Shown one piece after another: positions 16,798 through 25,966 of a DNA stretch of 64,000 nucleotides. Source of the stretch: Frateuria flava (lineage in GTDB: Bacteria; Pseudomonadota; Gammaproteobacteria; Xanthomonadales; Rhodanobacteraceae); assembly GCF_017837635.1 (NCBI RefSeq), contig NZ_JAGJRS010000026.1:1-64000 (forward strand), in the 5' to 3' direction. Positions within the stretch are counted from its first letter, which is position 1. Each line of letters starts with the position of its first letter. A program made the position numbers and the translations under genes. The notes under the pieces were generated by a model. The model was not told the DNA's origin, did not search any database, and saw only the letters and a list, made by a program, of their open reading frames with translations.

Positions 16798-17382
16798 TCA
16801 GCCGTTGGCCGCGGCCGACTCGCTTTCCAGCGCGCGCTTGATGCGGGCGGTCACGTCGTCCAGTTCGCCGACGCCATCGACGACCTGCAGTTTGCCGCGC
16901 TTGGCGTAGAAGTCTGCCACCGGGGCGGTCTGTTCGGCATACACGCCCAGGCGCTTGCGCACCGTGTCGGGGTTGTCGTCGGCGCGCTTCTCGGCCTGGA
17001 AGCGGATCTGGCAGCGGCCCACGATCGCCTCGTTGGGCACTTCGAGCTTGACCACCGCGTCCAGCGGCTGGCCGATGCGCGAGAGCAGGTGATCCAGCGC
17101 GTCGGCCTGCGCCAGGTTGCGCGGATAACCGTCCAGGATGAAGCCGTTGCGCGCGTCGTCCTGTGCCAGGCGCTCTTCGAGCATGCCCAGCAGGATGTCG
17201 TCGGAGACCAGCTGGCCGGCATCCATCACCGCCTTGGCCTTCACGCCCAGCGGCGTACCGGCGGCCACCGCGGCGCGCAGCATGTCGCCGGTGGAGATGT
17301 GCGGTACGTTGAGGTCGGCCTTCAGCCGCGCGGCCTGCGTGCCTTTGCCCGAACCGGGCGCACCGAGTAGGACGAGTCGCAT
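16798..17382 (-). CDS. adk: Adenylate kinase
   Basis: Balances ATP, ADP and AMP. 194 residues, P-loop GAPGSGKGT at 7-15, AMP site HISTGDMLRAAV, and the IDAL/LDGYPRN segment (FILDGYPRNLAQA). It has the short lid without the zinc cysteines, the usual form in Xanthomonadales, hence shorter than the E. coli protein. Start at 17382 gives the canonical MRLVLLGAPG; the longer in-frame version begins inside the divergent intergenic region. Divergent from the PPi-dependent phosphofructokinase gene, with 172 bases between. Confidence 0.97.
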   Translation of the reverse strand: MRLVLLGAPGSGKGTQAARLKADLNVPHISTGDMLRAAVAAGTPLGVKAKAVMDAGQLVSDDILLGMLEERLAQDDARNGFILDGYPRNLAQADALDHLLSRIGQPLDAVVKLEVPNEAIVGRCQIRFQAEKRADDNPDTVRKRLGVYAEQTAPVADFYAKRGKLQVVDGVGELDDVTARIKRALESESAAANG

Positions 17383-17554
17383 AATGCTCCAGGGCGTGTG
17401 GTCCGCACGCACGCTGCGGCGGTTCGTCAGATTTCACCCAAGGGGCGTCAAAGTACCGTCTGGGACCCGGCAGCGTCAAACCGAGCCGCACCCGGATGCG
17501 CGCCAAGTCGCTGTTTCGCAAGGGCACGTGCCCGTGCCTGCCAAGGAGATCGTC

Positions 17555-18817
17555 ATGAGTCCTGCTTCCCGTTCCGGCCGCCTGCTCTACGCCCAGTCCG
17601 GGGGCGTCACCGCGGTGATCAATGCCACCGCCGCCGGCGTGATCGAAACGGCGCGCGCGAAGGGCGTGCCCGTTTACGCGGCGCGCAACGGCATCCTGGG
17701 GGCGCTGCGCGAGGACCTGATCGACACCACGAAGGAATCGAAATCCGCGATCGCCGCCCTTCGGCATACGCCGGGGGGCGCGTTTGGCTCCTGCCGCTAC
17801 AAGCTCAAGTCGCTGGAGGACAACCGCGCCGAGTACGAGCGCCTGATCGAGGTGCTGCGGGCGCACGATATTCGCTGGTTCCTCTACAACGGCGGCAACG
17901 ACTCGGCCGACACCGCGCTGAAGATCTCCCAGCTGGGCAAGGCGATGGGCTACGACATCCACTGCATCGGCGTGCCCAAGACGGTGGACAACGACCTGGC
18001 GGTGACGGACTGCTGCCCCGGCTTCGGCTCGGTGGCCAAGTACACGGCGGTGTCGGTACTGGAGGCCAGCCTGGACGTCGCCTCGATGGCCGACACCTCG
18101 ACCAAGGTGTTCGTGCTGGAGGTGATGGGCCGCCACGCCGGCTGGATCGCCGCCGCCGCGGGCCTGGCCGGCGAGGGCCCGGACGCGCCCCCGCACGTCA
18201 TCCTGTTTCCGGAGAACGTGTTTGACGAGGCGGCGTTCCTGGCCAAGGTGAAGGCCACGGTCGAGCGCGTGGGCTGGTGCACGGTGGTCGCCTCCGAGGG
18301 CGTGCGCGACGCCGCCGGGCGCTTCCTTGCCGAAGGCGGCACGCGCGACGCCTTCGGCCACGCGCAACTGGGCGGCGCCGCGTCGGTGCTGGCGCAACTG
18401 GTCAAGGACAAGCTCAAGTACAAGGTGCACTGGGCGCTGCCGGACTACCTGCAACGCTCGGCCCGCCACCTCGCCTCGGCCACCGACGCCTTGCAGGCCT
18501 ACGCGGTGGGCCGCGCGGCGGTGGAGTTCGCGCTGGCCGGCATGAACGCGGTGATGCCGGTGATCGTGCGCACCTCCGAGGCGCCCTACCGCTGGAAGAT
18601 CGAACCGGCGGAGCTGAAGAAGATCGCCAATCGCGAAAAGAAGCTGCCCAAGGGCTTCATCCGCCGCGATGGCTTTGGCATCACCGAGGCCGCGCGCCGC
18701 TACCTGTCGCCGCTGATCCGCGGCGAGGCGCCGCCACCCTATGGCAAGGACGGCCTGCCCGCCTATGTCGCCCTGCGCAACATGGCGGTAGCCAGGCGCC
18801 TGCCTGCCTTCCCCTGA
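17555..18817 (+). CDS. pfp: Pyrophosphate-dependent 6-phosphofructokinase
   Basis: Phosphorylates fructose-6-phosphate reversibly using PPi instead of ATP. 420 residues. The donor-site signature GGNDS at 113-117 (instead of GGDGS) and the lysine in PKTVDND at 141-147 mark PPi specificity; MGRHAGW follows. Xanthomonas campestris has a characterised enzyme of this type. A strong ribosome site AAGGAGAT precedes the ATG. Together with hppA and ppa downstream, the region concentrates PPi-handling enzymes. Divergent from adk. Confidence 0.95.
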   Translation: MSPASRSGRLLYAQSGGVTAVINATAAGVIETARAKGVPVYAARNGILGALREDLIDTTKESKSAIAALRHTPGGAFGSCRYKLKSLEDNRAEYERLIEVLRAHDIRWFLYNGGNDSADTALKISQLGKAMGYDIHCIGVPKTVDNDLAVTDCCPGFGSVAKYTAVSVLEASLDVASMADTSTKVFVLEVMGRHAGWIAAAAGLAGEGPDAPPHVILFPENVFDEAAFLAKVKATVERVGWCTVVASEGVRDAAGRFLAEGGTRDAFGHAQLGGAASVLAQLVKDKLKYKVHWALPDYLQRSARHLASATDALQAYAVGRAAVEFALAGMNAVMPVIVRTSEAPYRWKIEPAELKKIANREKKLPKGFIRRDGFGITEAARRYLSPLIRGEAPPPYGKDGLPAYVALRNMAVARRLPAFP

Positions 18818-18946
18818 GACGGCAGGCGCCCGTTTCCTTGCTGAGCGTCACGTGAAGGCGGTGTGCAGGCGGCTACCATGCGTTCAGTCGCAGATTCCTA
18901 CGCTGCAAACCACCCGGGCCCGCGCCCGGCCAAGGGAGAGACACGA

Positions 18947-19258
18947 ATGAAGATCCTGCTGAGCGCCCTGTTCGCCCTGCCCCTGCTTGCCGCCAGCGGC
19001 GCGGCGCTGGCCGATCATGACCGCGGCCACGGGCGCGGTCACGACAAGCACGGCCACGACGAGGGCTGGCACGGCCACCGCCACCATCGCTGGGAGCGCG
19101 GGCACCGCTACGACGGCCGGGTCATCGTCGTGCACGACTACGAGCGCGTGCGCCTGCGCCCGCCGCCGCGCGGCTACCACTGGGTTCGCGACGACAACAA
19201 CGACTACGTGCTGGTCGCCATCGCCACCGGGATCATCCTGGACTACGTGCTCAACTGA
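18947..19258 (+). CDS. RcnB-family periplasmic protein
   Basis: 103 residues with signal peptide (1-23, ALA-D), then a histidine- and aspartate-rich stretch (about 25-50, HDRGHGRGHDKHGHDEGWHG) likely to bind metals, then the conserved RcnB core PPPRGYHWVRDDNNDYVLVAIATGII. RcnB in E. coli is a periplasmic nickel/cobalt homeostasis protein. Homologues in this group are often unlinked to rcnA, as here. A good ribosome site (AGGGAGAG) precedes the ATG. Followed by an intrinsic terminator. Confidence 0.88.
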   Translation: MKILLSALFALPLLAASGAALADHDRGHGRGHDKHGHDEGWHGHRHHRWERGHRYDGRVIVVHDYERVRLRPPPRGYHWVRDDNNDYVLVAIATGIILDYVLN

Positions 19259-19275
19259 GGTACGCGGTTCGATCT

Positions 19276-19312
19276 CGCGGCCGGGGCGGCAACGCTCCGG
19301 CCGCGTGCTTTT
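19276..19312 (+). terminator. Terminator after the RcnB-like gene
   Basis: Stem CGCGGCCGG (19276-19284) with CCGGCCGCG (19297-19305), 12-base loop, followed by TGCTTTTCC. It ends the rcnB-like transcript before the hppA leader. Confidence 0.75.
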
Positions 19313-19506
19313 CCGGTCATCCGAAAGCTGCAGGCCGCAGGTCCCGCCGGCGGCGCCCTGACCTGGGGGCGGGCGCGCCGTCGCGGGGATGCGGCTGAAA
19401 CGGGACGTAAGCCGAAGGCCTCCCCACCATTTCCCCCGGCGGTGCCCGGGGGAGCGGGTGCCCGTGCCCGTTGCGGCGCACAACAATCAATCACACAACC
19501 CCTGCC

Positions 19507-19600
19507 TATACTCGCCGAGGCCGCTGTTTCAGCGGACTGGGGCGAGCTGCCCGTGAGGCAACCCGCCTGTGGCGGTATTCACTCACCTGGGGAGGCACCG
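19507..19600 (+). promoter_or_regulatory. Structured 5' leader of hppA with three hairpins
   Basis: After a TATACT -10-like hexamer (19507-19512) three consecutive hairpins can form. The first has CTCGCC (19511-19516) pairing with GGCGAG (19541-19546), enclosing CCGCT/AGCGG. The second is TGCC-CGTGA-GGCA at 19548-19560. The third is CCGCC-TGT-GGCGG at 19563-19575. The ribosome site GGGGAGG follows at about 19590. This nested, compact arrangement is more than expected by chance and suggests cis-regulation of the proton pump. I do not recognise a known riboswitch class. Confidence 0.4.
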
Positions 19601-19601
19601 A

Positions 19602-21644
19602 ATGCAGCAGCAGGACGGTATGTGGTTGTGGATCGCGCTGGGGTGCGCGGTTCTGGCGATACTCTACGGTTTGGTCTCGGTACGCTGGGTTGTCAGCCGT
19701 TCGGCCGGCAACGAACGCATGCAGGCGATTGCCGCGGCCATCCAGGAAGGCGCACGCGCCTACCTCAACCGCCAGTACGGCACCATCGCGCTGGCGGGCA
19801 TCATCCTGCTGGCACTGATCTGGTTCTTCCTCGGCTGGCCTACGGCGGTGGGCTTCCTCATCGGCGCGGTGCTTTCGGGCGCCACCGGCTATATCGGCAT
19901 GAACGTTTCGGTACGCGCCAACGTACGCACCGCCGAGGCGGCGCGCCACGGCATGCGCGCGGCGATGGACGTGGCGTTCCGCGGCGGCGCGATCACCGGC
20001 ATGCTGGTGGTCGGTCTGGCGCTGCTGGGCGTGACCGGCTACTGGATGGTCCTCAACCACCTGGGCGTGCCTGACCCGCTGCACCCGCTGGTCGGCCTGG
20101 CCTTCGGCAGCTCGCTGATCTCGATCTTCGCGCGTCTGGGTGGCGGCATCTTCACCAAGGGTGCGGACGTGGGCGCCGATCTGGTCGGCAAGGTCGAGGC
20201 CGGCATTCCCGAGGACGATCCTCGCAACCCTGCGGTGATCGCCGACAACGTGGGCGACAACGTGGGCGACTGCGCCGGCATGGCCGCCGACCTGTTCGAA
20301 ACCTACGCGGTGACGGTGATCGCCACCATGTTGCTCGGCGGCCTCATGTTCACCGCCGACCCCCACGCCGTGCTCTATCCGCTGGTGCTCGGTGGCGTAT
20401 CGATCATCGCGTCGATCATCGCCACCTTCTTCGTCAAGGTGCGCGAAGGCGGCTCGATCATGGGCGCGCTGTACAAGGGCGTGATCGTCTCGGCGGTGCT
20501 CTCGGCGGTGGGCTTCTGGTTCGTCACGCGCAAATTGCTCCCGCAGGGCCTGCCGACCGCCAACGGCGGCATCGACAGCATGGCGATCTTCTGGTGCGCG
20601 CTGATCGGGCTGGTGCTGACCGGCCTGATCGTGTGGATCACCGAGTACTACACCGGCACGCAGTACAAGCCGGTGCGCCACATCGCCCAAGCCTCCACCA
20701 CCGGCCACGGCACCAACATCATCGCGGGGCTGGGTGTCTCGATGAAGGCCACCGCGTGGCCGGTGATCGTGGTCTGTCTGGCGATCTGGGGGGCCTTCCA
20801 CCTGGCCGGCCTGTACGGGATTGCGATCGCGGCCACCTCGATGCTGTCGATGGCCGGCATGATCGTGGCGCTGGACGCCTACGGCCCGATCACCGACAAC
20901 GCCGGCGGCATCGCCGAGATGGCCGACCTGCCGCCTGAGGTACGCGGCATCACCGACCCGCTGGACGCCGTGGGCAACACCACCAAGGCGGTGACCAAGG
21001 GCTACGCGATCGGTTCGGCGGCGCTCGCGGCACTGGTGCTGTTCGCCGACTACACGCACAACCTGGCGGTGAACAACGCCGGCCAGACCTTCACCTTCGA
21101 CCTGTCCGACCACATGGTGATCATCGGCCTGCTGATCGGCGGCCTGATCCCCTACCTTTTCAGCGCCATGGCGATGGAGGCGGTAGGCCGCGCGGCAGGC
21201 GCAGTGGTGGAAGAGGTGCGCCGGCAGTTCCGCACCATCCCGGGGATCATGGAGGGCACCGGCAAGCCGCAGTACGACAAGGCGGTGGACATGCTCACCC
21301 GCTCGGCCATCCGCGAGATGATCGTGCCATCGCTGCTACCGGTAGTGGTGCCGATCGTGATCGGCCTGTTGCTGGGACCGAAGGCGCTCGGCGGCGTGCT
21401 GATCGGCACCATCGTCACCGGCCTGTTCGTGGCCATCTCGATGACCACCGGCGGTGGCGCATGGGACAACGCCAAGAAATACATCGAGGACGGCAACCAC
21501 GGCGGCAAGGGTTCGGAAGCGCACAAGGCGGCGGTCACCGGGGACACCGTGGGCGATCCGTACAAGGACACGGCCGGGCCGGCGGTCAATCCGCTGATCA
21601 AGATTATCAACATCGTGGCGCTTTTATTGATCCCGTTGTTGTGA
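19602..21644 (+). CDS. hppA: Membrane-bound proton-translocating pyrophosphatase
   Basis: Couples PPi hydrolysis to H+ export across the inner membrane. 680 residues, about 16 membrane segments. The active-site loops show [39 protein letters not shown] and the C-terminal [18 protein letters not shown]. The segment [10 protein letters not shown] has lysine where K+-dependent enzymes have alanine, placing it in the K+-independent class. Start at 19602 follows a GGGGAGG ribosome site. Preceded by a structured leader and followed by a hairpin terminator inside a REP doublet. With PPi-dependent pfk and ppa it completes a PPi economy. Confidence 0.97.
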   Translation: MQQQDGMWLWIALGCAVLAILYGLVSVRWVVSRSAGNERMQAIAAAIQEGARAYLNRQYGTIALAGIILLALIWFFLGWPTAVGFLIGAVLSGATGYIGMNVSVRANVRTAEAARHGMRAAMDVAFRGGAITGMLVVGLALLGVTGYWMVLNHLGVPDPLHPLVGLAFGSSLISIFARLGGGIFTKGADVGADLVGKVEAGIPEDDPRNPAVIADNVGDNVGDCAGMAADLFETYAVTVIATMLLGGLMFTADPHAVLYPLVLGGVSIIASIIATFFVKVREGGSIMGALYKGVIVSAVLSAVGFWFVTRKLLPQGLPTANGGIDSMAIFWCALIGLVLTGLIVWITEYYTGTQYKPVRHIAQASTTGHGTNIIAGLGVSMKATAWPVIVVCLAIWGAFHLAGLYGIAIAATSMLSMAGMIVALDAYGPITDNAGGIAEMADLPPEVRGITDPLDAVGNTTKAVTKGYAIGSAALAALVLFADYTHNLAVNNAGQTFTFDLSDHMVIIGLLIGGLIPYLFSAMAMEAVGRAAGAVVEEVRRQFRTIPGIMEGTGKPQYDKAVDMLTRSAIREMIVPSLLPVVVPIVIGLLLGPKALGGVLIGTIVTGLFVAISMTTGGGAWDNAKKYIEDGNHGGKGSEAHKAAVTGDTVGDPYKDTAGPAVNPLIKIINIVALLLIPLL

Positions 21645-21702
21645 TCGCGGAAAGCCCACGGTCGCTACACCACCCAACAGGCGAACCCGCATAGCACGTT
21701 CG

Positions 21703-21867
21703 CTCCCTCTCCCCTCCGGGGAGAGGGTTGGGGTGAGGGGCCACTCTTGCGGTAAATCACCTACCCGAAGGCCCCTTGCGGGCCTTCCCTTTGTCCAAGG
21801 CATGCGCGAAGTTCCCGCGAGCCCCGACCCCTCACCCCGTCCCTCTCCCCTGAGGGGAGAGGGAGCA
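21703..21867. repeat. REP doublet (REPIN-like) containing the hppA terminator
   Basis: Inverted copies of the CCCTCTCCCC family at 21703-21740 and 21826-21867. Between them a separate hairpin, GAAGGCCC (21767-21774) with GGGCCTTC (21780-21787) and a following CCTTTG, probably ends the hppA message. The whole 303-base gap before the oligopeptidase gene otherwise holds nothing coding. Confidence 0.78.
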
Positions 21868-21947
21868 GAGCGCACGCCCTGACTTTGCTCACAGGCACTC
21901 CACCACCCCACCAGCCACACTCACCGGTTCCACAGGGGATACCGAAC

Positions 21948-24062
21948 ATGACCCACACCACCCGCTGGCTCACCCTCGCACTGGGCCTCACACTGGCAGG
22001 CATGACACACGCACAGACCTCCGCGCCGGCCGGCGCGCACGCCCCCGACGACGCTTACCTCTGGCTCGAAGACATCGACGGAACCCGCGCCATGGACTGG
22101 GTCAAGCAGCAGGACGCGGCCACTGTCGCCGACTACGCCCAGTCCAGCGAATTCAAGCGGCTCGACGCCCGCCTGCTCGAAGTGCTGGATTCGAACGAGC
22201 GGATCCCGTTCGTGCAGAAGCTGGGTGACCACTACTACAACTTCTGGCGCGACAAGGCCCATCCCAAGGGCCTGTGGCGGCGCACCACCCTGGCCGAATA
22301 CCGCAAGGCGGAACCGGCCTGGGAAACGGTGCTCGACCTGGACGCGCTCGCTGCGGCCGAACACGAGAACTGGGTCTGGCACGGCGCGCAGTGCCTCAAG
22401 CCGGACTACCGCCGCTGCCTGCTTTCGCTCTCGCGCGGCGGCGCCGATGCCGAGGTGGTGCGCGAGTTCGACCTCCACGACAAAGCCTTTGTCGAAGGCG
22501 GCTTCAAGCTGCCCGAGGCCAAGACCCAGGTGGCCTGGGCCGACCAGGACCACATCTTCGTCGGTACCGACTTCGGCCCCGGCTCGATGACCGAGTCGAG
22601 CTATCCGCGCATCGCCAAGCTGTGGGCGCGCGGAACCCCGCTCGCCGAAGCGAAGACGATCTACGAAGGCAAGCCCGAGGACCTCGCCGTCAGCGCGTAC
22701 CGCGACCTCACGCCCGGCTACGAACGCAGCTTCGTGCAGCGCGCGCTGGCCTTCTACGACAGCGAGAGCTACCTGCTGGGCAAGGACGGCAAGCTCGTCC
22801 GCATCGACGTACCCACCGACGCCGAGACCAGCGTCGAGCGCGAGTGGCTGCTGATCGAACCGCGGAGCGACTGGACCGTCGGCGGCCACACCTACAAGGC
22901 CGGCTCGCTACTCGCGACGAACTTCGACGACTTCATGGCGGGCAAGCGTGACATCACGGTGCTTTTCGAACCGACCGACACCACCGCGCTGGACGGCTAT
23001 TCCTGGACGCGCCACCATCTGATCCTCAACGTGATGGACGACGTGGTGAACCGGCTCGAAGTACTCACCCCGCAGCCGGGCGCGTGGAAGCGCCAGCCAC
23101 TGCGCGGCGCGCCGGCGCTCTCCTCGATCGATGCCGCGGGCATCGACGAGGACGCCAGCGACGACTACTTCCTCACCGTCACCGGCTTCCTGCAGCCGAC
23201 CACGCTCTACTACGGCACGCTCGGCCAGGGTGACGCCGAGGCGATCAAGCACAGCCCGGAGTTCTTCGACGGCTCCAGGTACCAGGTCAGCCAGCACTTC
23301 GTGCACTCGAAGGACGGCACCCGCGTGCCGTATTTCGAGATCGCGCCGAAGGACATCAGGCTCGACGGCAGCAACCCGACGCTGCAGTACGGCTACGGCG
23401 GCTTCGAGATCTCGCTGCAACCGAGCTACAGCGGCAGCATCGGCCGCGCCTGGCTGGAACACGGCGGCGTCTACGTGATCGCCAACATCCGCGGCGGCGG
23501 CGAGTATGGCCCGCGCTGGCACAAGGCCGCGCTCAAGGCCAACCGCCTGCGCGCCTACGAGGACTTCGCGGCGGTGTCGGACGACCTGATCAAGCGCAAG
23601 GTCACCTCGCCGGCGCACCTGGCCGCGATGGGCGGCAGCAACGGCGGCCTGCTGATGGGCAACATGCTCACGCTCTATCCGCAGCTCTATGGGGCGATCG
23701 TCAGCCAGGTCGCGCTGCTGGACATGAAGCGCTACACGCACCTGTCCGCCGGTGCCTCCTGGATGGCCGAGTACGGCGATCCGGACAAGCCGGCCGAGTG
23801 GGCCTGGATCAAGACCTTCTCGCCCTACCAGAACGCCCAGCCGGGCAAGCACTACCCGCCGGTGCTCTTCACCACCTCCACGCGCGACGACCGCGTCGGT
23901 CCCGCGCACGCGCGCAAGATGGCCGCGAAGATGCAGGCGATGGGCTACGACGCGGACTTCTACGAGAACATCGAGGGCGGCCATGGTGGCGCGGCGGACA
24001 ACAAGCAGTCGGCCTTCATGCACGCGCTCGAATACACCTGGCTGTGGCAGCACGTAAAATGA
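21948..24062 (+). CDS. Secreted prolyl oligopeptidase (S9A)
   Basis: Cleaves short peptides after proline. 704 residues with a signal peptide ending at THAQ23, so probably periplasmic. The N-terminal seven-bladed propeller (about 90-430) starts with YLWLEDIDG..DWVKQQ, the family hallmark. The catalytic domain has S564 in MGGSNGGLLMG, D647 in STRDDRVGPAHA and H679 in EGGHGGA. The QYGYGGF segment before the nucleophile is also conserved. Start at 21948 begins a normal signal sequence; an upstream in-frame ATG at 21885 would spoil it. Single gene, followed after 46 bases by the oxygenase gene. Confidence 0.95.
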   Translation: MTHTTRWLTLALGLTLAGMTHAQTSAPAGAHAPDDAYLWLEDIDGTRAMDWVKQQDAATVADYAQSSEFKRLDARLLEVLDSNERIPFVQKLGDHYYNFWRDKAHPKGLWRRTTLAEYRKAEPAWETVLDLDALAAAEHENWVWHGAQCLKPDYRRCLLSLSRGGADAEVVREFDLHDKAFVEGGFKLPEAKTQVAWADQDHIFVGTDFGPGSMTESSYPRIAKLWARGTPLAEAKTIYEGKPEDLAVSAYRDLTPGYERSFVQRALAFYDSESYLLGKDGKLVRIDVPTDAETSVEREWLLIEPRSDWTVGGHTYKAGSLLATNFDDFMAGKRDITVLFEPTDTTALDGYSWTRHHLILNVMDDVVNRLEVLTPQPGAWKRQPLRGAPALSSIDAAGIDEDASDDYFLTVTGFLQPTTLYYGTLGQGDAEAIKHSPEFFDGSRYQVSQHFVHSKDGTRVPYFEIAPKDIRLDGSNPTLQYGYGGFEISLQPSYSGSIGRAWLEHGGVYVIANIRGGGEYGPRWHKAALKANRLRAYEDFAAVSDDLIKRKVTSPAHLAAMGGSNGGLLMGNMLTLYPQLYGAIVSQVALLDMKRYTHLSAGASWMAEYGDPDKPAEWAWIKTFSPYQNAQPGKHYPPVLFTTSTRDDRVGPAHARKMAAKMQAMGYDADFYENIEGGHGGAADNKQSAFMHALEYTWLWQHVK

Positions 24063-24108
24063 GGCTTCCGGCGGCCACCCGGCCGCCGCAGACTTCCACG
24101 CCCGACGC

Positions 24109-24939
24109 ATGAGAGCTTCTTCCGGCAGCATCACCCCCCAGTTGCGCGAATGGATCCTGGCGACCGCGCGCGCGGGCCACGGCGTGCCGGACGTGCTCAA
24201 GCTGCTCAAGGAGGCCGGTTATCCGCCGGCCCAATGCCGCAGCGCGGTCGCCGAGGTGCTGAAGATTCCACTGAGCTCGATCAACGCCAGCGCACCGAAC
24301 GGCCGGCGCACCACCGCACCGGCCGCCCCGCGGATAACCGTCGGCGCGCGCGAGGTACGCGTGAGCACCTCGATGGAAGCACCCATCGTGCGCGTACTCG
24401 ACGGGTTGCTCGACCTCGACGAATGCGCGGCGCTTATCGAAGCCGCCCGGCCGCGGCTGGACCGCGCCAGGACCGTGGCCGAGGACGGCAAGCACCAGGT
24501 CGACGAACGCCGTACCAGCGCGGGGATGTTCTTCAAGCTGGGGGAGACGCCGTTGGTGCGCGACATCGAGGCGCGCCTGGCAAAGCTGCTCGATCTGCCG
24601 GTGGAACACGGCGAAGGCCTGCAGGTGTTGCATTACCTGCCCGGCCAGGAGTACGAGCCGCATTACGACTGGTTCGATCCCACCCAGGCGGGTTACGCGG
24701 CGGTCACCGCGCGCGGCGGCCAGCGCATCGCCAGCGTGGTGATGTACCTGAACACGCCCGAGGAAGGCGGCGGCACCGCGTTTCCAAACGTCGGGCTGAC
24801 GGTCACGGCCCTGGCCGGTTCGGCCGTCTATTTCGCGTACGAGGGTGGCGACACCAGCTCGCTGCACGCGGGTCTGCCGGTGATCCGCGGCGAGAAGTGG
24901 ATCGCCACCAAGTGGCTGCGCGAGCGACCGCTGCGCTGA
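24109..24939 (+). CDS. 2OG-Fe(II) oxygenase, prolyl 4-hydroxylase type
   Basis: 276 residues. An N-terminal helical region (1-60) precedes a P4H-alpha-type double-stranded beta-helix. Iron ligands H185 and D187 in PHYDWFDP and H253 in SSLHAGLPV, with K263 in RGEKWIATKW binding 2-oxoglutarate. It hydroxylates proline or another residue of an unknown target; bacterial homologues have been linked to EF-Tu and other proteins. It lies 46 bases after the prolyl oligopeptidase gene and may be cotranscribed. No signal peptide, so cytoplasmic. Confidence 0.92.
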   Translation: MRASSGSITPQLREWILATARAGHGVPDVLKLLKEAGYPPAQCRSAVAEVLKIPLSSINASAPNGRRTTAPAAPRITVGAREVRVSTSMEAPIVRVLDGLLDLDECAALIEAARPRLDRARTVAEDGKHQVDERRTSAGMFFKLGETPLVRDIEARLAKLLDLPVEHGEGLQVLHYLPGQEYEPHYDWFDPTQAGYAAVTARGGQRIASVVMYLNTPEEGGGTAFPNVGLTVTALAGSAVYFAYEGGDTSSLHAGLPVIRGEKWIATKWLRERPLR

Positions 24940-25245
24940 CAGCCTGCCGCTCGGGATCGCCGATCCGATCGCGCCGAGCGTAGGCCGGTGGTACTCGAGT
25001 CGAGCCGGCGAACTCCAGCTCATCCGCTGGATCCGCTTCGGGAGCACGTGCTTGCGCTGCGGCGGACCTTCGATTTCGTTCGTTTCGCTTAGGGCGAACG
25101 GCGTTTCGCAAACGGCTTCGTTGTATTGCAGGAAGCGCCTCCGGATAGCCGCCCGCTAAACACCGACCACCCCTTCGCTGCATTGCAGCAGCGTTTGCCG
25201 TATCCTTTCGCGCCTCGCTTTTTTCGTTCCCTCCGAAGGATTCCC
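24940..25245. other. Intergenic region upstream of ppa
   Basis: 306 bases without a supported gene. It holds a GCTGCATTGCAGC odd palindrome (25177-25189), short GC-rich inverted repeats resembling decayed REP units, and the presumed ppa promoter (TATCCT at about 25201). A GAAGGA ribosome site precedes ppa. No RNA gene recognised. Confidence 0.5.
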
Positions 25246-25779
25246 ATGGGTCTGCACCACGTCCCCGCCGGCCGCAACGTGCCGGATGAAATCAACATCG
25301 TCATCGAAATCCCCAAGGATGCCGAGCCGGTCAAGTACGAAGTGGACAAGGAGAGCGACGCGATCTTCGTCGACCGCATCCTGTCCACGCCGATGCGCTA
25401 CCCGTGCAATTACGGCTACGTGCCGGGCACGCTGGGAGGCGACGGGGATCCGCTGGACGCGCTGGTGATCCTTCCGCTGCCGCTGATTCCGGCCTCGGTG
25501 ATCCGCTGCATTCCGGTCGGCATGCTGAAGATGTCGGACGAAGCCGGCAGCGACGAGAAGCTGGTCGTCATTCCCGCGCCGAAGATCTTCCCCGGCTACG
25601 CGCACATCAGCGACATCAAGGGTGTCTCGCCGCACTGGCTCGAGCGCATCGGCCACTTCTTCGAGCACTACAAGGACCTGGAGAAGGGCAAGTGGGTGAA
25701 GGTCGACGGCTGGGTCGGCGCCGACGAGGCCAAGGCCGAGATCCTGGCTGGCGTCGAGCGCTACAAGGCAGCCAAGTAA
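25246..25779 (+). CDS. ppa: Inorganic pyrophosphatase
   Basis: Soluble family-I pyrophosphatase that drives biosynthesis by hydrolysing PPi. 177 residues, normal bacterial length. The conserved NIVIEIPKDAEPVKYEVDKES start, YPCNYGYVPGTLGGDGDPLD metal-site block and KVDGWVGADEAKAEI end are all present. Start set by GAAGGA five bases upstream. Followed by a strong terminator. Notable as the third PPi enzyme in this stretch. Confidence 0.97.
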   Translation: MGLHHVPAGRNVPDEINIVIEIPKDAEPVKYEVDKESDAIFVDRILSTPMRYPCNYGYVPGTLGGDGDPLDALVILPLPLIPASVIRCIPVGMLKMSDEAGSDEKLVVIPAPKIFPGYAHISDIKGVSPHWLERIGHFFEHYKDLEKGKWVKVDGWVGADEAKAEILAGVERYKAAK

Positions 25780-25795
25780 GCCACTCCAGACAAAA

Positions 25796-25827
25796 GCGCG
25801 CCGCCATCCCTGGCGGCGCGCTTTTTG
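25796..25827 (+). terminator. Strong terminator after ppa
   Basis: Ten-bp stem GCGCGCCGCC (25796-25805) with GGCGGCGCGC (25812-25821), six-base loop and a T5 run (25822-25826), preceded by AAAA. A classic rho-independent terminator, usable from both sides. Confidence 0.92.
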
Positions 25828-25859
25828 TGTTGGTCGATTGACTTTCCGTAGGCGTCCGG

Positions 25860-25920
25860 TTGCGGGCGATGCTCTTCGCGCACCTCGGGAAAAAACACGC
25901 CCGCAAGCGGGTTCCTGCAA
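25860..25920. repeat. Decayed GTAGGAGC-type REP element
   Basis: TTGCGGGCGATGCTC (about 25859-25873) and GCCCGCAAGCGGGTTCCTGC (about 25900-25918) form the worn ends of the inverted pair seen intact at 50736 and 60673. Confidence 0.55.
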
Positions 25921-25966
25921 AGTGCGCCAGTCAATCCGGGGCCCTTCGCACGGGGCCGGCAATCTT

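Noticed and set aside
19507..19600. hppA leader as mini-ykkC or another known riboswitch
   Set aside because: The hairpin loops (GTTTC, CGTGA, TGT) do not match the ACGR loops of mini-ykkC, and no GEMM, fluoride or yybP pattern was seen. Reported only as an unassigned structure.
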